From Dermanyssus gallinae (taxonomy: Eukaryota > Arthropoda > Arachnida > Mesostigmata > Dermanyssidae), in contig QVRM01001379.1 in assembly GCA_003439945.1 (NCBI GenBank), positions 62,001 through 126,000 on the forward strand: a DNA stretch of 64,000 nt, given 5' to 3'. Positions 43,348 to 54,599 of this stretch are shown here, piece after piece (position 1 is the stretch's first letter; each line of letters starts with the position of its first letter). A program made the position numbers and the translations under genes. Under the pieces are notes generated by a model. That model was given only the letters and a program-made list of their open reading frames with translations. It ran no database searches and was not told the DNA's origin.

Positions 43348-45050
43348 CTGCAGCAGATGTGCTCTATTCCTAAAACGCATCTGGACACATATAACATTTG
43401 GCTTCTGTGGTTGTTCGGCCGCACTTAAAACAGTTATAAATAAGGCTCGCACCCATAGGTTTTACTAAACCCGTTTGTCATTAGTTCTAAGTGTATTCAT
43501 TGAGAGCGGTAAAACAATGTCGTTCGATCTGAGATCTTTACACACACTTTAATGCCAAACAGGTGAACAGTACACAAACGTAGATTACACTATCGATGTG
43601 TACAAACGAAGATACACCGTAAGCTCCTTAACAGTGACACAGCACAACAACATATTCACAAGTATAGATGCTGCGTTGGCTAATTCTTTAATACGTGCGA
43701 AGATGGTGAGGTCAGTTGGGATCAAGACTCCAAAATTGTTTGCGTTTATGTGTAACGCCTCGTTGTCGAGTCGTGCGTTATCTCTAGTAGTTGCATACAC
43801 GTAGATTGACGAGGCACAAAATAATGTTGTGCCGCATCGAATAAATTCTTTGCGATCATATAACTGGTGGTATGTATGACTAGAACCCTCTCGAAAACAG
43901 TGCAGGCGTCGGATATTTTGCTTACAAAACGTAGGGATTTTAAAATCAGTTTACGATCTCTCGAATATCGGCTCTAGAGGCTTAGCTAAAAACATAGCCA
44001 GTTTTTTTAATTGGCGGAATACCGCTAGGTGTGTGGCTGCATTTGGGCTTTAAATTCAGTAATTGCGAGTGAATGTCACGCTCGTTGAGCTCGATGTGTG
44101 AGTCGCGAAAAACATGTCGTTGAATTTTTAAAATAATCCTTTGCGAAAATCGAATTATGCACAGATATGGTGGAAGATACGTAGGTTATTGGAGCAGCGT
44201 GAGACAGAGACGAGAAATGCAATGTGAGAAACTCAGCTTTATGTTCATTCCAGGGTCGACAATTACCAACAGCAATACAATGTTAAGATATATTTATGAG
44301 TTATGTACCTAGAATACATACATACATGTATGCAAGGCTTGTTTTACTGCTGGAAGTGCGTTCTAAAAATGCTTAAGTTTTTTATAAAAATAATAGGTAA
44401 AATGAATGCTTCAGTGTACACATTTGTACAAACTTGTTCACAAGGTTTACACACTCACACCAATTTTCACAGTGTTCACACAGTTGCAGAAGCGTACACG
44501 TTTGCATCAATTCATATATTTAACATATTTACGTTTAGATAGTTGCCTTAACGCATTTTGGTCACAAGTTGTACAACTGCCCTTACAGACGAGAGTAATC
44601 GAATTTCTTGAGGTAAGGAGCTCCAAATAGGTAGTGGGCGATAGCCAAGAGACAAACTACTTGTTTAGTTAAAAACTGAAAAATGTTACACACGCAATGC
44701 CGCGGTTAGAGCCGCCGCTGTGCGTGGGAAGAACATTTCCGATAAAGTCTTGCCTCTCATAATTTAGAACGCAAGCAGGGCAACGCGCACGTAATAAATT
44801 TCATTGATCAAAAACAACACGTACACGCTAAACAGATCAGCTACAGCATTACGGCTCCCGAACATTGTCCTAAGAGCATTGTTCTGGATAATTTAAAGCC
44901 TGACGAGATAGCCTCACTCAACAAAATAACATATCGGCAATAGCAATGTCTTGTAGACGAGTAGGAATAGTTTACCTGGAACACTAATCCGTGTTTAAGT
45001 CTTCTCAACGCTGCAATGATAGATTACCACTTAGGTGCAATGCAACCAAA
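43348..45050. other. Intron 3 sequence, no recognised feature
   Basis: AT-rich. The open frames at 43585-43804 and 44303-44630 have no family signature. Confidence 0.4.
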
Positions 45051-45587
45051 TGACACGGTCATCTCAAGGTCTTATGCAGGTTTAGGCCCAAACATTGAGG
45101 CCACACTGCCATCTCGAGGTCTCATGCAGGTTTATCCCCAAACATTGAGGCCACACTGCCATCTCAAGGTCTCATGCAGGTTTAGGCCCAAACATTGAGG
45201 CCACACTGCCATCTCAAGGTCTCATACTGGTTTAGCCCCAAACATGGAGGCCACACTGCTATCTTAAGGTCTCATGCAGGTTTAGGCCCAAACATTGAAG
45301 CCACACTGCCATCTCAAATTATCATGCAGGTTTAGGCCCAAACATTGAAGCCACACTGCTATCTCAAGGTCTCATGCAGGTTTAGGCCCAAACATTGAAG
45401 CCACACTGCCATCTCAAGGTCTCATGCAGGTTTAGGCCCAAACATTGAGGCCACACTGCCATCTCAAGATTTCATGCAGGTTTAGGCCCAAACATTGAGG
45501 CCACACTGCTATTTCAAGGTCTCATGCAGGTTTAGACCCAAACATTGAGGCCACACTGCCATCTCAAGGTCTCATGCAGGTTTAGGC
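45051..45587. repeat. 50-bp minisatellite, about 11 units
   Basis: Successive units start with ccacactgcc at 45101, 45151, 45201 and so on to 45551, exactly 50 bases apart with no indels and a few substitutions. Each holds atctcaaggtctcatgcagg and tttaggcccaaacattgagg. A diverged first unit lies at 45051-45100 and a partial last one ends at 45587. It lies in an intron of the CD36 gene. Confidence 0.97.
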
Positions 45588-48500
45588 TGTCTTACACAAA
45601 GCGAGTTGTGTCACACAAAATGTGACCCGCTGCGTACCGACGGTTCTGTAAGGCACATAAAATAACATCAGACTGGTCTTGGTAGCATTAACAACAAGAC
45701 CAAAAACGTAAAGCTACTTCTGCACATCCAAGGGCAGTACGTAAATCGCCGTAAATCTTGGTTATCTCAAAAAGGAATAGCATTGAGGTATCATCCGGGT
45801 ACGCTTGATAACTTACCAATATCACCAAATTCCTAAACGTTCCTAAAAGACATTTTTAAGTAGTAGCGATATACAAGTACAAGCCTGAGTCTAGTGCCTG
45901 GAAGACGGCGCTCTGGGCTGGAATCGCCTGACCATACTTGACAAATTCCGGACGGTCACTGACTTTGGTGCGATTAACGGCCTGAATCCGATCAAATGTT
46001 AAGGATATGTCACCGAGAAGTTGAGCCATTGTACTTGACAGACTCTCTTAGCCTACTTCCTGGCTATCACGTATTGGACAAATTAACGTGGTGCTAGGTT
46101 TCTCCTTAGACCTTGCTTTTCAACCACGAGGTTAACACGCCTGCTTAGAGGTTTCAGCCTGTCCTTATCGTCTGAAGTCTTACAGTTATTTAAATGCCTT
46201 AGCTTGTACATTTTGCATTATAAATCTTAGGATGACCACTGTGGCAATGGATCAGGTTCCCGGTCAATGCTCCCGGTCTCTTAAGGCGGCCTAGGTGTGC
46301 GTGACGCGGCCATGATAGCAGGACTCGCAATCGTGTTGTCGTTGGCTTGAGTTGCATTTGTGGATTTTGTACGTTAGCATTCGAGACAATGGGAGATCTA
46401 GGCCCCCTTATATTCAAGCTGATTCAGCGCGTAGGTAAAAGTTTTAACTCGAAAGCATCCGAATTATTACCTCAGGGGCTGTCGTTTGACATTCACCAAA
46501 AAAAATGCAACGTCCGTTCAGGGCATATTATTGAGCCGGACTAATCTTGGGTTAGAGAAGCGGTGCAAACACGTTCACGCAAAGACAAATATTCACTTAA
46601 AATTACTACCATAGAAAATATGGAGCTAGCTATCAAAACCAAGAGTAGCATTGATAATACTAAGTACTGATCTCCGAGATTCCGATAATGACTTTCTTCC
46701 ATTTAGATTAACCGTCGTTAGTTAGGACCTAAATCAGTCAACCGGTGCACACCATTTTCTATCATTGTGGTGATCTACCGCCAAAAGTATGGTATCGCCA
46801 ACTCTGTGGTCCGACCGCCATTTCCTAAAAGTGAACTGGTTAGGCGAAGATAACCTAGGAGAACCAATCGCAGTGAGAATGCACTGACCTCATCTAATCT
46901 GGACGATACTTAATTCGTTGCTAACTCAGCCCGGATATCTCTCTGGACGTCATGGGCGGTCACTGTACTTGACCCATTAGTTGCGAAGTGCCTGTTAAGC
47001 CTATTGGCAATGTTCTACAAATTCTGTTTGAAATCAAGATCTTAGCAAACCTTATTATAGCCCCACTTAATTGCCTTGGATTTCTTCAGCCATAGATAAT
47101 GCTCATGAACGTTCGCGACCAGCAGTGGATGATGTCTCGGTTCGACGCACATCAGACTAACATCAGCCATTAGCTCTAGAGGCACATTGCCACTATTTTA
47201 CTATTTTGTACAGTATTACTTTGACAGTTCACGTCACTGCCCACACTACTGGAGTGATTCAGATCAAAACCCGGTCAGCAACAATAGCCAAATCAAACAC
47301 CAAAGGAAGACTTCAAAATTGAACATTCAGCTTGTTAAGCAAAGCACATTTGAGGCAAACCCTTACATATGTGCACACAAAAGCTTCGCCTTGATCTAGC
47401 GTGACCCTCTATGCTTTGATTTTTAGTTGCACTTAATACTTCTTGAACATTTTCAGCCAAGTTGCTTGTGCGTTCACTTTCTGTGGTGCTTCTTCGTGCC
47501 CTTTGCTGCACTTCGTTGTGCCAGAAAAGCTCTGATGATAACTCGTCCGTCACAACGCTTGCGATGAAAAGCTTGACCCCCAATAAGGGACATTAGCAAG
47601 CTGCAGCGTAATTTCGGAGTAACGGTCATGCCAGCCAGTTACGCCGCACAATCAGGCCACATCTTGAGTTCAGTGACATCAAGGTCCACTACCTCTTGCT
47701 ATTCAAGACCGTCCAACGTAGGGGCCGTCCTAAGGCGCACTCTGATGGACCGTGAGGTCTATGTGCTTCGGGGCTCCAACTCCTCGCTGGCAGCTGATCC
47801 ACTACATCATTTATCTATTTCGCCTACTTCTTTGACGTATTTGTGATCTAGCTACAATACGGCATCTGCCGTTGGAAGCGCCTCAATGTTATCGGAACAC
47901 GTGTTGTGTCTGGAGTTGATTGATATCTTGCTGCATCATTCATACGCTGCCGCTCTAAACACCTCTGATATAAAAATGTTACATGTAAATTTAGGTATAC
48001 ATGCCAAGCGAATAATAATCAATTTATACTGAGCCAATCCTGGGTTAGAGAACCTGTGACCACACGTTCACGCGGTTACAATTGTTTACTCCTAATGTGC
48101 TAACATAAAAACGTTTATAAAAAATACTTTTATGCAATTATGCTTTAAAGGTTGCCTCGGCGTAGCTGATTCTGGCCTTGTCCGATGCGTGTTTTCTACA
48201 GCCGGTCAAAATGTAATCGCGTCAGCCTTTAATGATTTTACCTAGTGTTTAGCAGTTGTTTCACCTTTTTCATTATCTAGGTCTAAAAACTTATTTAACA
48301 GAATTATGTACGGATATTTGGCGATGTGGCTGCAGCTTGGATAAGGCGGGTCCTCAAGATTCAAGGGTCTATAACTTAAACAGAACCGTAATCTGCCTTT
48401 GCTGCTTCTACTCCTTAGATAAGGTTATACTTGACAAAAAGCAGGTACAAAAAGCAGTAAATATAAATTTGCGCTTATCTCGCATTGAAACCTCAGCTTC

Positions 48501-49889
48501 GACATTTAGTTCAGGCACATGTGTAAAATAGACTACTAGCTATCCAGATATAAATGTTAATAGATGATTTACCTGTGCCCTCGACTTTGTTGCATTCATT
48601 TCGATATTGCTTAAAACGCCTGCAAATGCAAATATACGTAAGATATACATGTAGGAAGTTATCAGTACTACAAGCAATATTGGTCCAGTGGTCACGTGAC
48701 TTACTTATAAGCTGTGTAAGCGTTCCAACTGTGCCGTTACTAGTTCTAGGTAGACTGCACGCTAAAAGATCCACGCCGGGTTACACAGGATGTATAGACG
48801 TGTGCTCGGTTTTGCTTTGGTAGTATAGTGATGGGAGGTTATAAAATAAAGCCAAACATAAAACACACTTATCGGCTTCCACAGCCCGGGGTGAAGATTT
48901 TTAGGCTGAGGTGTTAGCTGCTCAGACGTACTATCGGCACAAGGTTAACTAGATGTCCTTGACATTAGCGTCGATGGCAACAATGCCAGCGACGATGATG
49001 ATAACCCTTTGCAGTCGGAGTGAAGGCGATTGCTTCCACTATGCTATTACCTCTTCCGTTGTGCGTGCATAGTTGTTTGTTTATCTAAATGACGTTCTAT
49101 GCTTTTCATATATCATCAGATCACGCGTAGGAAATAATTATACCCTAACAGATGCAAGTTAGCAGCACATCTCGCAGCCACTCTTTCTTCCGTGCTATAC
49201 TCATTTTATCAATGCTATACATTGTTTACAATACAATTAGAAAATGTATGAAAATGAACAAAAACTATATAAAAAACGATGTGACTTAGGACCACTCACC
49301 TACGAGTGCCGTATTTGATGATATTGTTGACCCTTTTAGTATCGGTATACACTGTATACGGTATGGCATCATTCCGCCTCATAAAGTATCCATATTTACT
49401 TTTATGACGTATTAGGGTCGACTGATCATCCTTATGTAAATCTTCATCATAGAATCTGTGTCAAAACGACAGAAAAAGAACGATCATCAATTTGCAAATA
49501 ATCTGGTGGACCAGTCTTGTCGACATTTGATTACAAGTTGTAAAATTAATAATTTTATATTTCTATCTGTCTTTACGCTAACTCAACTTAACAAGGATTT
49601 TACCGCGTGTCGCCTACCGGAGAGATACAAATGAAGACAAATATGCCTGCAAGATAACCAGTGCGATCAAACATTTGCATAAGGAATAAGATACGTAGAC
49701 AGTAAATCGCTGTCAGTACATCACGGAAAGTGCTAAAGCGGACTTTTTGTTTCAACTCAATTAATGTCCTGCAGTTGTAGATTCGCTAGATCTAGCACTA
49801 TAAGACGTGCATTACGAAAACCGAATAACCTTGCTAAAAATATTACGAACTAAATAGTGGTCATTAAGATCTTAGAAACCAAGGTCTTC
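45588..49889. other. Intron 3 sequence, no recognised gene
   Basis: I found no coding signature. A short interspersed repeat is suggested by the similar passages near 46540-46585 and 48030-48085 (shared tgggttagagaa and acgttcacgc). Open frames at 47187-47399, 47628-47846 and 48256-48531 are unrecognised. Confidence 0.4.
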
Positions 49890-49967
49890 AATATTATGCA
49901 ATACATAAGTGCCAGTAATCGCTCTTCTAATATTATGCAATACATAAGTGCCAGTAATCGCTCTTCT
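49890..49967. repeat. Perfect 39-bp tandem duplication
   Basis: The unit at 49890-49928 is repeated without change at 49929-49967 (both contain tgcaatacataagtgccagt). Confidence 0.95.
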
Positions 49968-50308
49968 ATCTTTGATAAGCCGAATAATAAATTCGCTTCG
50001 AGCACCGGACAAAAATCCAGACTTGAAGGACAAATTTAACAATTTGTGAGCGTTCCAGAAAGGACTGAGGCAGACAATGTCAGCGATAGGGAGCCAAGAC
50101 ACTCACCAGCGCAAAAAGAGTATACGTACAACATGTTTGCAGTACGAATAAAGTTAAAACATTTATGAAAGGAGGAAGTATTAAGAGGTGCAACAAACTT
50201 ACAAACCTACGCATCGGCGTAAACGCATGGATTGAACACCTAGTGAACTTTCTAGAAAAGTAATCATCATTAAGCACATGGCATGGATACCCTTATCGCA
50301 ATAAACAC

Positions 50309-50467
50309 CAACGACTGTCCATCAATGACGTTATCGTAGACGATTCATTAATAGAGAAGTAAAGAATGTAATCTGCCCTTCCGATATGGCCTCCGTAAAT
50401 AGACCACGTTGAAACACGAAACATAAAATATTGCTGAAACGTCGAAATGTAAACGACAATAAAAGCC
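50309..50467 (-). CDS. CD36-type receptor, candidate exon 3
   Basis: A 159-base segment whose core reads WSIYGGHIGRADYILYFSIN followed by ESSTITSLMDSR. It aligns with the family stretch that follows the WGY motif (G+FY..N.T.DG.Y.VF.G...I). The proposed acceptor (gacgcag) is weak and the donor is TG|gtgttt. The phases fit exon 2 upstream (completing a Gly codon) and exon 4 downstream. The motif match is fair, the splice sites are not proven. Confidence 0.45.
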
Positions 50468-51932
50468 CTGCGTCTTTGGTGACACGTCTGATCAGCAAGA
50501 AGTGAGATCCCAGCTGAACGGTGCAACTCGACGCTCAGGCTCATTCACAAAAGCCATGGATAGCGTGCACGAGCCGTCGTCCTACAGAGGAATCGCCGTT
50601 AACACGCCACTTCTTCGTTGCTCATGTCAGTAGTGGCAGACCGTCTTATCCCTCAATGCCTTATGAAAATGTAAAATCGGCAGTACTAAGTAAAATAAGC
50701 GCTTGATGGCAATGTTCTTTTGGATCAGCTGACGCCGGAGTTCAGTCTTAAGTGCATCGATCAAGCTATGCTGGATGTATTTATTTATTCATGCTCGTTG
50801 TATAAATACGAGTCGACGAACGCGCTATCGGATACGCTTTCTGAAGTAATTAAATTTGTGCTACCGCTGAATGCTGTACCTCTTAGTCTTTGTTTTCAAT
50901 TAATCTATTAGGCTCAGCATACAACAGATAAATGTAAGTTAAATCTACAAAAGAGGCAGGATTAACGAATCAATGCTGACAGGTATTGTCCCACTGTGAC
51001 AACTTTCAAGCGGTGTGTAAGAAACAAGTGACAAGACACATTTCGATGGAAGTTTCGGAATTGGATAACACATATGCGTCACTGGCAACTAGTATGGGGA
51101 GCCCGTAAACGTGCAATTCTATGCGCAAAAACATTTAGGCCAATTAAGCAGTGTCTCTTTAAATACATCACCGGTAGTTGCAGGAGTTCCACGTAGCACT
51201 TGATTCACTCTGTTTTATTTTATACATCTGATCCATCTGCACTAGATTTACTCTGTTTTGTTTTATACATCAACCTCATATTTGAGTTGTTAAAGAATGA
51301 TCCTCATAAATCTTGAGTAAAGTACTTTTGCAATCGATTATCTATGTCGTAAAAAGTGCTTGTCTCTAACTGCCTATATGCTAAACAAAACAAAACCAGT
51401 AATATTTAAAGCCCATCTAAGTTTCGTTCGTGTAGCCGATGGAAATATTTAACTAAGCGAGTACCGTTTCCCACAGTGAAGTCTGCCACCGTTTTCGGGC
51501 TTCTAATGCAACTGAACCTAAAAATCGGAAAGTCTTGTTAGGCTATCCGGCATTACAATGTAAGACTGTTACTGCTTGCTTGAGTTACCTTCCGCTGCAA
51601 GTATCGCTATTGTTAAGGAATTCCATACTGAACTATTGTATGAGGCGGAACCCTTTAAACATTTTAAAGGTATGTTAGGGTTGAGGCTGGTTTTACATTT
51701 GGCCAAACTTGATTCCCTGAGCACGTGGCGCGTACTCAGTGTCAACGACCTCTTCACAGCTAACGCCACCACAAACGCCTTTAAATGGTCTAACGTAAAG
51801 CTAGGTTAAATAATAAACTGGTTTTCTTAAATGTGTCAAAACAGTGTTACAGAGCCAAAGTGGTAATAGAAGCAGCCAGCACATTGCATCTCGTCACATA
51901 ACAGGTCTATCTACAACACAGTCTGCGAATTG
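50468..51932. other. Intron 2 sequence, no recognised gene
   Basis: The plus-strand frame at 51576-51809 overlaps a minus-strand one of similar length; neither matches a family. A short near-repeat (ctctgttttrttttatacatc) occurs at about 51208 and 51250. Confidence 0.4.
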
Positions 51933-52216
51933 CTATTGCGATCGCATGGAACAAGCCTCCTTTCCTTGGCTAGAGAAGCAGAGACGATACGGCTTTTCTA
52001 GCGCACCAGTCAGTACATAACTTATTAGGTGCTGAGCTGTGCCCAAGAGTCCAAACAAGATAGGGCACGTCCTCAGAAACGTGTCTTCCACTAACATTCT
52101 GTATTTAGACAGGTGAGGCTTCCACACAGGAGAACAATATGTAAATTTGGGAAGAACAAAATGTTTGTAAAGGCGAATGTACACATGAGGAGTTGTTAAA
52201 ATGAAACAACGGAAAA
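51933..52216 (-). mobile_element. RT C-terminal fragment (CR1/L2-like), second copy
   Basis: On the minus strand it encodes MYIRLYKHFVLPKFTYCSPV and WKPHLSKYRMLVEDTFLRTC, the post-thumb block of L2/CR1-type elements. The region 52076-52216 is a close repeat of about 28495-28640, so both derive from one family. No RT catalytic region remains. Confidence 0.7.
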
Positions 52217-52299
52217 TAGTGTTTATGATGCGATTATGTTATCAACAACCTTGGTAATGTAAAGGCTAACATCAAAATCAGACGCACTATCTCTTCTCT

Positions 52300-52301
<2 letters not shown>

Positions 52302-52342
<41 letters not shown>
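52302..52342. repeat. (TA)n microsatellite
   Basis: A TA tract of about 41 bases that ends some 16 bases from the donor side of CD36 exon 2. Confidence 0.95.
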
Positions 52343-52346
<4 letters not shown>

Positions 52347-52358
52347 AGAACAACTTAC

Positions 52359-52589
52359 CCGTGAAAGAAGTATTCGTCCACGGTGACACTTACAAACAGG
52401 CTTTTTTTTCGAACATCGGAGCGTGACGTGCCGTCCGGATTGAAGTGGATTATGGCAGCAAAGTTGACAGTTGTAATTTTATCCCTCAGGGTGCCATTTG
52501 ACAGATCGGGCTCAAAAATAAACTGCGGCTTTTTTATGTACTTTAAGTAACCGATGCCATAACCTAGGTCCTTCTTTATGTGTACGATC
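52359..52589 (-). CDS. CD36-type receptor, exon 2
   Basis: A 231-base exon with acceptor ttgcacag and donor GG|gtaagt. It encodes IVHIKKDLGYGIGYLKYIKK, PQFIFEPDLSNGTLRDKITT, VNFAAIIHF and then LFVSVTVDEYFFHG. FEP+LS.GT..D..T..N and the VxEYxxxGY end are CD36 hallmarks. The first base completes the Arg codon split at the exon 1 donor (F-R-IVHI), which links it to the exon at 63185-63492. Fewer residues than usual separate the VN segment from the VDEY segment. Confidence 0.85.
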
Positions 52590-53228
52590 CTGTGCAAAGT
52601 CCACGCAAATGAAAATGCATTATACACTACGCGACAAAAATGACAGCAATGTATGTACGAAATTAATAACTGCATGTTAAACTGAGACTTGTATGACTGT
52701 CAAATCTTGTTTCATGCCCAGAAACACTACGGCTGTTTATAGTTTTATAGACTAAGGTAACGCTAAGTCGGGACATCAGAGATAGTTACAAATATTAAAC
52801 GTACTTTGAGACATCTGAAATAGGAAGCTAATAGAAGATGCCGAAATATAAAGCTGTATTTCAGTTGTTTTAAACACGCTTCGAAGGTATTCAATAAATA
52901 TTGGCGCAGTTTAACTAGTAGTTGAGTTTATGCCGATGACTAGGAGAGTGTGTGATGATTTGTCCTTCCTGCATAATAGCGTTCAGAAGTTCTAGTATAT
53001 TTGATATAACCCTGCAATATTCCAGCTGAATAATCGTTCGCACAGCCTTACGAACGTGCCAATGTCGCTTTGAAGCCAATGTCGCATAGCGAAAAGATAG
53101 GTTTTTGTTTCGGAACGTTCGTTGCATATGATCATATATGCTTGCCATTGTTGACATCTTGAATGTTATGTAGTTGCTTAGACAGCTTCAGTAGTGACTA
53201 TTACAACAAAATTTGAAGTGATGGGCTA
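52590..53228. other. Intron 1 sequence, no recognised gene
   Basis: AT-rich. The minus-strand frame 53157-52915 (80 codons) shows no family signature. Confidence 0.4.
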
Positions 53229-53345
53229 GAATTGAGTAGTGGCGGTGGCTTAGGCGGCTAACGCACCGTTCGAAACGGGGCGTGGCCATGGCAACTACGG
53301 TTAGCAAAACATCGCTAGTTCGAGCCCTGGCCGTGCTGGTTGAGT
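53229..53345 (+). repeat. tRNA-derived SINE-like sequence
   Basis: A pol III type II promoter is visible: A box tggcttaggcgg at 53246-53257 and B box agttcgagccc at 53317-53327. The 60-base spacing and lack of a cloverleaf argue against a real tRNA gene. Confidence 0.5.
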
Positions 53346-53666
53346 TTGTTGGACGTGGTTGTCATTGCCTTGTTGCTACATACCTCTGATGGAAAAAAGC
53401 CTATATAATTCCAGTACGAGAACGCGATGACGATAGATGCATTTAGACGCTATCGTGCCACAGTCAACTTAGCCTATTATGAGTGTTTAAAAAGTGGCTG
53501 TCAGAGCGTTAAAAAAATTGCCGACAAACGTTTGTAAATTGCAATAGGACAGAGCCAACGGATGCTATTGCTCTACCTTGTTTCCTCAAGGCAATGGCCA
53601 TGGACACTTGTCTTTCCGAGGATGGTTGGAATGCTGTCATCTTGCTAAACAAGGCAATGAAGCAGA

Positions 53667-53920
53667 CTAAAAGGAGAATTGCTTTTTTTGCATATGTTTA
53701 TTTATACCTAATTCAGACTTATTAGCGCCTCGAACCCGAAACTTTGCTTCAGTCACGGCGGGGCACACGTCTCTGCCGATCGCCGTCCTAGGATAAACAA
53801 TTGTGGCGTTGAATTCGTCAGTCAGCTCCCGCACCCTGTGACCCTTATGCTTACTGGAACAGGCTGAAGCCACAGCAGTTGCAAAGCTCTCCAAAGAAAC
53901 CCTTAAGAAGTCCGTCGACT
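53667..53920 (-). CDS. Unrecognised ORF
   Basis: The minus strand is open from about 53920 through FATAVASACSSKHKGHRVRE and EFNATIVYPRTAIGRDVCPA to a stop at 53667. I do not recognise it. The region is near a retroelement 3' end at 54.1 kb, and it may be part of a mobile element. Confidence 0.2.
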
Positions 53921-54109
53921 ACATTTGCGGCACGACTAAAAGCAGCTATGATTGAAAAGTCTCGATTTCTGCCTGCTGTACTAGCAGATTACGTGAATTT
54001 GAATGACACAGGCTCACAGATGTTGGGGCAAAGCACGTCGGACGGTGGAAGGAAACGTGAGTGCCCCTGGCTAAGTCATCCAAGTGGCACTCGCTATTTC
54101 TAATGACTC

Positions 54110-54524
54110 ATGGTACTGTTTCATGAAGATCTCGGCCATCAGATATTAATGCTTCTGTTGGACTGGCAGGGAAAAGTGACCGAGGCCTCGGCAGAGGTAG
54201 CGCAGTTGGATGTGTACCTCGCCAGGGAGCTTTGGGATGGAGTGGCATGCACTAGCCGGCACGTGTACACAAGATACATTGTGCATGGCTATCATCACTT
54301 GGTATGTTCGACCCAAGGATTTCACCAAGTTAGCGATCAATGTCGTTGCCGGTTCTGCTCGCAGAAATGTGCTAAATACCACGCAGCAAGCTGCCAGAGG
54401 CATCGGCGGTCTTTGCACTTTTTGCCCGGTGGGACGGTCGCTGAAGTGTTAAAATTGTATATGATGAATGAATTGTATTGTAATTATGTACCATCTTGAA
54501 ATGCAATGTTATTGCGAAATAAAC

Positions 54525-54595
<71 letters not shown>
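54110..54595 (+). mobile_element. 3' terminal fragment of a retroelement, with (TA)n tail
   Basis: The frame 54110-54499 ends with RYIVHGYHHLVCSTQGFHQV and CRCRFCSQKCAKYHAASC, the Cys/His C-terminus shared with the 8.9-13.2, 25.2-27.85 and 61.3-62.65 kb elements. It is followed by GAAATAAACTATATG and a 65-base TA tract (54531-54595), placed where the 3' tail should be. The first 40 bases (tactgtttcatgaagatct) resemble the 3' UTR of the R1 copy at 56.2 kb, so an older R1 end may lie just upstream. Confidence 0.75.

Positions 54596-54599
<4 letters not shown>

Noticed and set aside
45016..45198. Open frame through the minisatellite as a repeat protein
   Set aside because: The 50-base period is not a multiple of three and the frame closes after a few units.
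45051..45587. CRISPR-like array
   Set aside because: The units are head-to-tail minisatellite copies with no unique spacers, and the DNA is clearly eukaryotic.
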